Part shown: positions 58,493-64,000 of the stretch, piece after piece
How the letters are laid out: the number at the start of each line of letters is the position of its first letter
How positions within the stretch are numbered: the stretch's first letter is position 1
From: Pseudoxanthomonas indica
GTDB taxonomy: Bacteria; Pseudomonadota; Gammaproteobacteria; Xanthomonadales; Xanthomonadaceae
Direction of reading: 5' to 3'
Assembly (NCBI RefSeq): GCF_900167565.1
Contig: NZ_FUZV01000001.1
Location: 558,001 to 622,000, forward strand
DNA length: 64,000 bases
Position numbers and translations under genes: made by a program
Notes under the pieces: model-generated
The model's database searches: none
What the model was told of the DNA's origin: nothing
What the model saw: the letters and a program-made list of their open reading frames with translations, nothing else

Positions 58493-60166
58493 TTACAGCG
58501 CAGCGTTATGCACGCCGGCAATGGCGCGGCCCGAAGGATCGGCCGCGGCCGCGAAGCTGGCATCCCACGCAATCGCCGCCGGCGACGAACAGGCAATCGA
58601 CTTGCCACCAGGCACCGTCTCCGCGCAGGCAGGGCTGGGATAGAAGCGCTCGAACACACTGCGGTAGAAATAGGCTTCCTTGGTCAGCGGCGGATTCACC
58701 GGAAATCGCTTGTCGGCCGCCGCCAGTTCACGATCACTGACCAGGGCTTCAGCATGCGCCTTCAGGCCGTCGATCCAGCCATAGCCCACGCCATCGCTGA
58801 ACTGTTCTTTCTGGCGCCACAGGATGCCTTCGGGCAGGTAGCCTTCGAAGGCTTCGCGCAGCACCGCCTTCTCGATGCGACCCTTGCCGGCCATCTTGGC
58901 CTGCGCGTCCATCTTCATCGCCACGTCCAGGAATTCCACATCCAGGAACGGCACGCGCGGCTCCACGCCCCAGGCCATCATCGACTTGTTGGCGCGCAGG
59001 CAGTCGTAGCTGTAGAGCGCGTCGAGCTTGCGCACCAGTTCTTCGTGGAATTCGCGCGCGTTCGGCGCCTTGTGGAAGTACAGGTAACCGCCGAAGATTT
59101 CGTCCGAGCCTTCGCCCGACAGCACCATCTTCACCCCCATCGCCTTGATCCGGCGCGCCAGCAGGTACATCGGCGTGGACGCACGGATGGTGGTGACGTC
59201 GTAGGTCTCGATATGGCGGATGACTTCTGGCAATGCGTCAAGGCCTTCATCGAAGGTGTATTCGAAGCCGTGGTGCACGGTTCCCAGCGACTTGGCCGCG
59301 ATCTCGGCGGCGGCCAGGTCCGGCGATCCCTTCAGGCCGATGGCAAAGGAATGCAGGCGCGGCCACCAGGCCTCGGAGGTATCGTCGTCTTCCACCCGCT
59401 TGCGGGCGAAGCGCGCTGCGACGGCGGCGACCAGCGAGGAATCCAGGCCGCCGGACAGCAGCACGCCGTAAGGCACGTCGGTCATCAGCTGGCGATGCAC
59501 GGCGCGTTCGAACGCTTCGCGCAGTTCCTGCGGACCCACCTGCACGCCTTCGACGGCGTCGTAGTCTCGCCAGGGTTTGTCGTAGTACTTCACCAAGGCA
59601 GAGGTCGCGCTGTCGTAGTAGTGGCCCGGCGGGAACTGGGCGACGTCAGCGCAGGTATCGGCCAGCGCCTTCATCTCCGAGGCCACGCACAGGCGACCTT
59701 CGCGATCATGGCCCCAATAAAGCGGGCACACGCCGATCGGATCGCGCGCAATCAGGAAACGCTGGCTGGCCGCGTCCCACAACGCGAAGGCAAAGATGCC
59801 GTTGAGGCGGTTGAGGAACGAGGCCGGCGTGTCTTCGCGGAACAACGCGTTGATCACTTCGCAATCCGAGCCGGTCTGGAACTCGTAGGCCTGCTTGAGT
59901 TCCTTCTTCAATTCGCGGTGGTTGTAGATTTCACCGTTCACCGCCAGGGCCAGCTGGCCGTCGCCCGAGCGCAGCGGCTGCGAGCCACCCGCCGGGTCGA
60001 CGATGGCGAGCCGCTCGTGCACCAGGATGGCGCCGTCATCGACGAACACGCCGCTCCAGTCGGGGCCGCGATGGCGCTGGCGCTGCGAAAGATCCAGGGC
60101 CAGTCGTCGCAGGCCTGCTTTGTCGTCGCCGGCCTGCAGGCCGAAGATGCCGAAGATGGAACACAT
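58493..60166 (-). CDS. asnB: asparagine synthase B (glutamine-hydrolysing)
   Basis: A 557-residue enzyme making Asn from Asp, ATP and Gln. Cys2 is the glutaminase nucleophile (MCSIFGIFGL). RHRGPDWSG and NGEIYNHRELK belong to the N-terminal domain. The synthetase domain has the PP-loop SGGLDSSLVAA and GEGSDEIFGGYLYFH. AGGAG lies 8-9 nt before the ATG. The 190-nt leader carries an Asn-rich peptide ORF and an attenuator terminator (see those entries), so its transcription is probably controlled by the charging of tRNA-Asn. Confidence 0.97.
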   Translation of the reverse strand: MCSIFGIFGLQAGDDKAGLRRLALDLSQRQRHRGPDWSGVFVDDGAILVHERLAIVDPAGGSQPLRSGDGQLALAVNGEIYNHRELKKELKQAYEFQTGSDCEVINALFREDTPASFLNRLNGIFAFALWDAASQRFLIARDPIGVCPLYWGHDREGRLCVASEMKALADTCADVAQFPPGHYYDSATSALVKYYDKPWRDYDAVEGVQVGPQELREAFERAVHRQLMTDVPYGVLLSGGLDSSLVAAVAARFARKRVEDDDTSEAWWPRLHSFAIGLKGSPDLAAAEIAAKSLGTVHHGFEYTFDEGLDALPEVIRHIETYDVTTIRASTPMYLLARRIKAMGVKMVLSGEGSDEIFGGYLYFHKAPNAREFHEELVRKLDALYSYDCLRANKSMMAWGVEPRVPFLDVEFLDVAMKMDAQAKMAGKGRIEKAVLREAFEGYLPEGILWRQKEQFSDGVGYGWIDGLKAHAEALVSDRELAAADKRFPVNPPLTKEAYFYRSVFERFYPSPACAETVPGGKSIACSSPAAIAWDASFAAAADPSGRAIAGVHNAAL

Positions 60167-60201
60167 GGGGAAACTCCTGAGGGGAAGGGAAATCGGCGGC
60201 T

Positions 60202-60234
60202 AAAAAAAAAACCCGCATCTCGCGATGCGGGTTT
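60202..60234 (-). terminator. attenuator terminator in the asnB leader
   Basis: A perfect 11-bp stem (60224-60234 with 60209-60219 on the plus strand), loop GCGA, then a run of T (10 counting the three in the stem) on the minus strand. It lies between the leader ORF and asnB, 35 nt upstream of the asnB ATG, so it must be bypassed for asnB expression. Its ascending arm also pairs with leader segment 60268-60281. Confidence 0.93.
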
Positions 60235-60259
60235 CCTGTACTCGGCTTTGAAACTTTGC

Positions 60260-60355
60260 CTAATCGCAGACCCGCAGCGCACACGCACGATTATTCGCAC
60301 GCGCATTATTGCGGCGGTTCGAATTGGTCGTGTTGACGGCGGAAAGACGAAGCAT
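60260..60355 (-). CDS. asparagine-rich leader peptide of asnB (attenuator)
   Basis: A 31-codon ORF from ATG 60355 to TAG 60260. Seven Asn stand at positions 8, 11, 13, 16, 17, 21 and 22 (segment VNTTNSNRRNNARANN). Five of the seven are AAT, a rare choice in this GC-rich genome. The codons for Leu27-Val29 contain UGCGGGU, which pairs with the ascending arm of the terminator 30-40 nt downstream. With a ribosome stalled at the Asn codons this antiterminator (60268-60281 with 60221-60234, 11-12 pairs, one internal mismatch) can form. With a ribosome at the stop codon it is covered and the terminator folds. No Shine-Dalgarno is visible. Confidence 0.85.
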   Translation of the reverse strand: MLRLSAVNTTNSNRRNNARANNRACALRVCD

Positions 60356-60362
60356 GGGGGTG

Positions 60363-60392
60363 AAGCTAACCGGTCCGGGTGGTGGCTGGCAA
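60363..60392 (-). promoter_or_regulatory. promoter of the asnB leader, possibly leaderless
   Basis: -35 TTGCCA (60387-60392), 18-bp spacer, -10 TAGCTT (60363-60368). Seven bases separate the -10 from the leader ATG, so the transcript could begin at or next to the AUG. This would explain the missing Shine-Dalgarno. The -10 is only a moderate match. Confidence 0.45.
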
Positions 60393-60458
60393 GCCCCCGG
60401 GCTCGAATCGAAAAGGTTGCAGATGCAACAGGTCAGCCTGGCCGTACCTGTGCATGTT

Positions 60459-60513
60459 GTAGGAGGGGCTTCAGCCCCGACAGCAAGAGCATCGGGGCTG
60501 AAGCGCCTCCTGC
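60459..60513. repeat. inverted pair of GTAG-type REPs (BIME-like)
   Basis: GTAGGAGGGGCTTCAGCC on the plus strand at 60459 and its degenerate inverse at 60492-60513. Together they fold into a long hairpin with an 11-nt centre. It lies 3' of dapE and upstream of the asnB promoter and may insulate the two. Confidence 0.82.
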
Positions 60514-60520
60514 AGAGGTG

Positions 60521-61654
60521 TCACCCCGGCAGCATCAGGCGCTCGAGCAGCCGCTGGTACAGGCCCGGCAACGCTTCCAGCTCCGCCACCGCGATGTTCT
60601 CGTCCACCTTGTGGATGCTCGCGTTGACCGGACCCACTTCGATGCACTGCGCGCCCAGTGGGGCGATAAATCGCGCATCAGAGGTACCACCTGCGGTGCT
60701 CTCTTCCGGCGGTTCGCCGGCAAATTCCGCCAGCACCTGCCGCGCCGTGGCGCGCAGCTGGCCTTCGGGCGTATAGAACGGCTCGCCGCCACGGTGCCAA
60801 TGGATGCTGTAGTCCAATTCATGCCGGCGCAGCAGGTCTTCGATCTCCTGCTCCAGCTTTTCCGCGGTCCAGGTGGGATTGAAGCGCAGGTTGAAGATCA
60901 GCTTGAGATCTCCGGGAATGACGTTGCTGGCGCCGGTGCCGGACTGCATGTTGGAAATCTGCAGGCTGGTTGGCGGGAAGGTTTCATACCCGTCATCCCA
61001 GACCCGCGCGGTCAGTTCGGCCAGCGCAGGCAGTGCTTTGTGGATCGGATTGAGCGCCTTGTGCGGATACGCCACATGGCCCTGGATGCCGCGCACGGTG
61101 AGCGTGCCGGTGACCGTGCCGCGACGGCCGACGCGCAGCAGGTCGCCCAGTTTTTCCTTGGAGGACGGTTCGCCGGTGATACACCAGTCAATGCGCTGGC
61201 CACGCTGGCGGAAGGTCTCGGCGACTCGCTTGACGCCATCATGGGCATCGCCTTCTTCATCTGAAGTGACCAGCAGCGCCACTGTGCCCGGATGATGGGG
61301 ATGCGCGTCGACAAAGCGCTCGAGTGCAATTGTGCACGCGGCCACGCTGCACTTCATGTCGGCGGTGCCGCGGCCGTACAGCACGCCGTCGCGGACAGTC
61401 GGAATGAACGGATCGCTGGTCCATTGCGCCAGCGGCCCGGGTGGCACCACATCGGTGTGACCCAACAGCACGAGGACCGGCTCGCCGCTACCGTGGCTGG
61501 CCCAAAGATTGTCGGTGTCGCCAAAGCGCAGCGACTCGCAGGTGAATCCGGCCGCCGACAAACGCGTTGCCAGCACCTGCTGGCAACCCGCGTCGTCGGG
61601 CGTGACCGAATGACGGCGGATCAGTTCGCTGGACAGTTCAACGACGTCACTCAC
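60521..61654 (-). CDS. dapE: succinyl-diaminopimelate desuccinylase
   Basis: A 377-residue zinc peptidase M20-type enzyme of the lysine/diaminopimelate pathway. The metal-binding His is in [11 protein letters not shown], Asp in [11 protein letters not shown], and the catalytic/metal Glu in [14 protein letters not shown] start overlapping the stop of the preceding gene (GTGA at 61651-61654). In the order dapD-yffB-dapE. Confidence 0.96.
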   Translation of the reverse strand: MSDVVELSSELIRRHSVTPDDAGCQQVLATRLSAAGFTCESLRFGDTDNLWASHGSGEPVLVLLGHTDVVPPGPLAQWTSDPFIPTVRDGVLYGRGTADMKCSVAACTIALERFVDAHPHHPGTVALLVTSDEEGDAHDGVKRVAETFRQRGQRIDWCITGEPSSKEKLGDLLRVGRRGTVTGTLTVRGIQGHVAYPHKALNPIHKALPALAELTARVWDDGYETFPPTSLQISNMQSGTGASNVIPGDLKLIFNLRFNPTWTAEKLEQEIEDLLRRHELDYSIHWHRGGEPFYTPEGQLRATARQVLAEFAGEPPEESTAGGTSDARFIAPLGAQCIEVGPVNASIHKVDENIAVAELEALPGLYQRLLERLMLPG

Positions 61655-62013
61655 TTGCCGACTCCGAAAATCTTCTTGAAACCATTGTCACTGAAGCCCT
61701 GTGAAAATCCGTCGCCCCCGGTCACCACCACCGGTCGGCGAATCAACTGCGGATACTCCTTGAGCAGCAGCTTCCATTCGGCTTCCGAACCGGGCGCCTT
61801 GCGGTTGTCGGGCAGTTGCCGCCAGGTGGTCGAGGACTTGTTGATCAAGGCATCCCAACCACCGGCTTTCATCGACCACGCCAGCAGCGTTTCGGGCGCC
61901 TGCCGGTTGTCGCGATAGTCGACAAAGGTGTACGGCACTTCGAAGCGATCCAGCCACTTGGTCGCCTTCTTGCACGTGTCGCAATTCTTCAGTCCGTAAA
62001 TCGTGGTGGTCAT
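61651..62013 (-). CDS. yffB: ArsC/Spx-family protein (YffB type)
   Basis: A 120-residue thioredoxin-fold protein. [19 protein letters not shown] holds a CxxC-like pair (Cys11, Cys14), and LIRRPVVV is the cis-Pro region of the ArsC family. It is a YffB-like putative reductase, not a proven arsenate reductase. It lies between dapD and dapE, overlapping dapE by 4 nt, a linkage also seen in other gammaproteobacteria. Start ATG at 62013. Confidence 0.87.
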   Translation of the reverse strand: MTTTIYGLKNCDTCKKATKWLDRFEVPYTFVDYRDNRQAPETLLAWSMKAGGWDALINKSSTTWRQLPDNRKAPGSEAEWKLLLKEYPQLIRRPVVVTGGDGFSQGFSDNGFKKIFGVGK

Positions 62014-62019
62014 GGCCAA

Positions 62020-62874
62020 TCAGTCAGCCAGTCCGCGCAGCAGTTCGTTGACGCTGGTCTTGCTGCGGGTCTTTTCATCCACCTGCTTGACGATCACAGC
62101 GCAGTACAACGAGTGCGAACCATCGGCGGCCGGCAGCGAGCCGGACACCACCACGCTGCCGGGTGGCACGTAGCCGTAGGTAATCTCGCCGGTGGCGCGG
62201 TTGTAGATGCGGGTGCTCTGGCCGATGAACACGCCCATGCCGATCACACTGTGGTGACCGACCACCACGCCTTCCACCACTTCCGAACGCGCGCCGATGA
62301 AGCAATGGTCCTCGATGATCGTCGGCGAGGCCTGCAGCGGTTCCAGCACGCCGCCGATGCCGGCGCCGCCGGACAGGTGGCAGTGCTTGCCGACCTGCGC
62401 GCACGAGCCGACGGTGGCCCAGGTATCGACCATGGTGCCCTCGCCCACGTAGGCGCCGATGTTGACGAAGCTGGGCATCAGCACCACGTCCTTGCCGAAG
62501 TAGCTGCCGCGGCGGGCGATCGCGCCAGGCACCACGCGCACGCCAAGCTTGCGGAAATCAGCCTCCTCGAACGCGCCGAAGCGCGCCTCCACCTTGTCCC
62601 AGAACGGCGCCGGGTAGGCCTCGACGTACTCCATCTCGTTGACGCGGAAGTACAGCAGCACCGCTTTCTTCAGCCATTCGTTGACCTTCCAGCCGCCCTT
62701 GCCATCCGGCTCGGCCACGCGCAGTTTGCCGCTCTCCAAGCCCTCGATGGCGCGCTCGACGGCGGCGCTGGTGGAGCCTTCAATTTCGATCGTGGTCAGT
62801 TCGGCGCGGCGCTCGAAGGCGCTTTCAATCGTCGACTTCAGTTCTTCTGTGGCGGTGGCTTTGCGGGGGCTCAT
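62020..62874 (-). CDS. dapD: tetrahydrodipicolinate N-succinyltransferase
   Basis: A 284-residue left-handed beta-helix acyltransferase that commits tetrahydrodipicolinate to the succinylase branch of diaminopimelate synthesis. The hexapeptide repeats ([20 protein letters not shown], then [20 protein letters not shown]) and the N-terminal helical domain are clear. Downstream of glnD. Confidence 0.96.
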   Translation of the reverse strand: MSPRKATATEELKSTIESAFERRAELTTIEIEGSTSAAVERAIEGLESGKLRVAEPDGKGGWKVNEWLKKAVLLYFRVNEMEYVEAYPAPFWDKVEARFGAFEEADFRKLGVRVVPGAIARRGSYFGKDVVLMPSFVNIGAYVGEGTMVDTWATVGSCAQVGKHCHLSGGAGIGGVLEPLQASPTIIEDHCFIGARSEVVEGVVVGHHSVIGMGVFIGQSTRIYNRATGEITYGYVPPGSVVVSGSLPAADGSHSLYCAVIVKQVDEKTRSKTSVNELLRGLAD

Positions 62875-62933
62875 CAATCCATGTCCTTACTGGGTGATTT
62901 CTTGTGGGGTGCTTCGTTGCGGGTGGCGATGCA

Positions 62934-64000
62934 TCAGTTCGACGTTTCCAGGCCAGCGCGGATGGCATCGCGCAAGTGCTGTTGCTGCTCTTCCGAAGTC
63001 AGCGGCATGTCGGCTTCGTCGGTGATCTGGAAGATGTCCTCGGCACGCTCGCCAAAGGTGGCAATGCGCGCGTCGTGCACGCGCAACTGGCGCGCGCGCA
63101 GGACCTGCGCCACATCGGAGAGCAGGCCGGGGCGATCCGGCGCCACCAGACTCAGCACCGTGCGCCGGCCATCGGGCGTGCGTCCGAATTCAATGCGCGG
63201 GGCAAAGCGGAAATGGCGCAACTGGCGCGGCAACGCACGGCGTGAGGTCCGCACCTTGTCGAGCGGGCCGGCCAGCGCCGCCGTCAATGCAGCCTCCAGG
63301 TCGGCCGGATTGCGGCTGGCATAGCTGTCGGCCGGCAGCACTTCAAACGTATCGAAGACCGTGCCTTGCGGGCCGACCAGCACGCGCGCCTGGTGAATCG
63401 CGTAGCCCTGCCGATCCAGCGTGGCCAGGATGGCAGCGAACAGGCCATCGCGATCCGGCGAGTGCACGAACACTTCCATCGCGTTGGCGTCATCGGCAAT
63501 CAGCCGCGCACGCACGCGGGTTTCGCCGTGCGCCACCCCGCGCAGAGCTTCGGCCTGCCAAGCCAACTGCTCCGGGCGGAAGCGCAGGAAGCTTTCCTCG
63601 GGCATGGCCGCGAACAGGCTGTCGGCGGTGGCATCGTCCACCGCGTGCAGCTTGAGCAGCACCCGCACCGATTCGCGCGCTTCGGCCAGACGGGCGTCGA
63701 CCGCGATCGGATTCTCCAGGCCTTCGCGCAACACGCGGCGTGCGGCGAAATAAAGATCCGCCAGCAGGCGATCCTTCCACGCATTCCACAACTTGGGACT
63801 GGTGCCGGCGATATCGGCGCAGGTCAACAGGTACAGGTAATCCAGACGCTCGCGATCACCAATGATGCTGGCGAACTTGTGGATCACCTCCGGATCGGCG
63901 ATGTCCTGCTTCTGCGCCGTGACCGACATGCGCAAATGCTGCTCGACCAGCCAGGCAATCAGATCGCTGTCGGCGGCGCTGAGGTTGTGCGCGGCGCAGA
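62934..64000 (-). CDS. glnD: [protein-PII] uridylyltransferase, C-terminal part
   Basis: The last 355 or so codons of GlnD, open to the window edge (upstream residues read CAAHNLSAADSDLIAWLVEQ). Visible are the end of the HD region (VIHKFASIIGDRERLDYLYL) and two C-terminal ACT domains (MEVFVHSPDRDGLFAAIL and RTVLSLVAPDRPGLLSDVAQ) that sense glutamine. GlnD uridylylates and deuridylylates PII according to nitrogen status. The nucleotidyltransferase domain lies outside the window. It is near asnB, whose product also depends on glutamine. Confidence 0.95.
   Translation of the reverse strand, partial: CAAHNLSAADSDLIAWLVEQHLRMSVTAQKQDIADPEVIHKFASIIGDRERLDYLYLLTCADIAGTSPKLWNAWKDRLLADLYFAARRVLREGLENPIAVDARLAEARESVRVLLKLHAVDDATADSLFAAMPEESFLRFRPEQLAWQAEALRGVAHGETRVRARLIADDANAMEVFVHSPDRDGLFAAILATLDRQGYAIHQARVLVGPQGTVFDTFEVLPADSYASRNPADLEAALTAALAGPLDKVRTSRRALPRQLRHFRFAPRIEFGRTPDGRRTVLSLVAPDRPGLLSDVAQVLRARQLRVHDARIATFGERAEDIFQITDEADMPLTSEEQQQHLRDAIRAGLETSN

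Noticed and set aside
58478..61264. Frame of 928 codons on the plus strand
   Set aside because: Antisense to asnB, its leader and dapE. No family resemblance.
61651..62013. Arsenate reductase
   Set aside because: The protein is of the ArsC/Spx fold, but the gene lies in a lysine-biosynthesis cluster without ars genes and belongs to the YffB type, whose activity is not arsenate reduction as far as known.

Overview
The window is chromosomal DNA of a high-GC gammaproteobacterium. It most resembles the Xanthomonadaceae (Lysobacter, Luteimonas, Pseudoxanthomonas type). The evidence is the GC-rich codon use, the gene order glnD-dapD-yffB-dapE-asnB, the murJ/rpsT and ribF-ileS-lspA-ispH blocks, repeats of the GTAG-headed REP type, and protein sequences that read like Xanthomonas orthologues. 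No insertion sequence, prophage, integron or CRISPR array is visible. Most of the window is housekeeping.

Layout. 1-9.3 kb: start of rpsP, a class IV aminotransferase, ffh, a CcsA-like membrane protein, an S41 peptidase, radA, an M61 peptidase, a HAD phosphatase and a GNAT remnant. 9.3-13.2 kb: fabA-fabB with a clear promoter, a divergent AraC regulator/SDR pair, and tRNA-Thr(CGT). 13.3-24 kb: ispH-lspA-ileS-ribF, murJ, rpsT, obgE and rplU-rpmA. 24.3-34.3 kb: uvrA, a thioesterase, a PCu(A)C copper chaperone, two crotonase-fold enzymes, a solute-binding/OmpA fusion, a sulfurtransferase coupled to a DUF1289-NUDIX fusion, and an FKBP isomerase. 34.3-42.3 kb: nth, then a phosphate-starvation block (OprP-type porin, two pstS genes, pstCAB, phoU) with 11-bp-phased PhoB half-sites in front of the porin and of each pstS. 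42.4-44.5 kb: a three-gene RiPP copper-metallophore operon of HvfABC type. 44.5-50.4 kb: rnt, a methyltransferase, an exporter, rlmB-rnr and tRNA-Leu(CAG). 50.5-54.6 kb: a copper TonB receptor with a DUF2946 partner, a deletion scar holding two gene remnants, and two tandem small secreted proteins. 54.6-64 kb: parC-tpm, a 28-unit tetranucleotide tract, a haem-less ferritin, asnB with its leader, dapE, yffB, dapD and the 3' end of glnD.

The most interesting signal is upstream of asnB. A 31-codon open frame encodes a peptide with seven asparagines, six of them within 12 residues (N11-N22). It is followed by a perfect terminator ending in a U-run and by an alternative antiterminator pairing. This is the architecture of ribosome-mediated transcription attenuation, here apparently sensing charged tRNA-Asn. 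The leader ORF has no Shine-Dalgarno and may start directly at the transcript 5' end. I know of no description of an asparagine attenuator of this kind, but I could not search.

A second theme is copper. The HvfABC-type operon, whose precursor carries two EF-hand loops between its EGKCG motifs, the OprC-like receptor with DUF2946, and the PCu(A)C chaperone all lie within 26 kb. A third is phosphate: the porin, both binding proteins, the ABC transporter and PhoU form one co-oriented block with sequence-visible PhoB sites.
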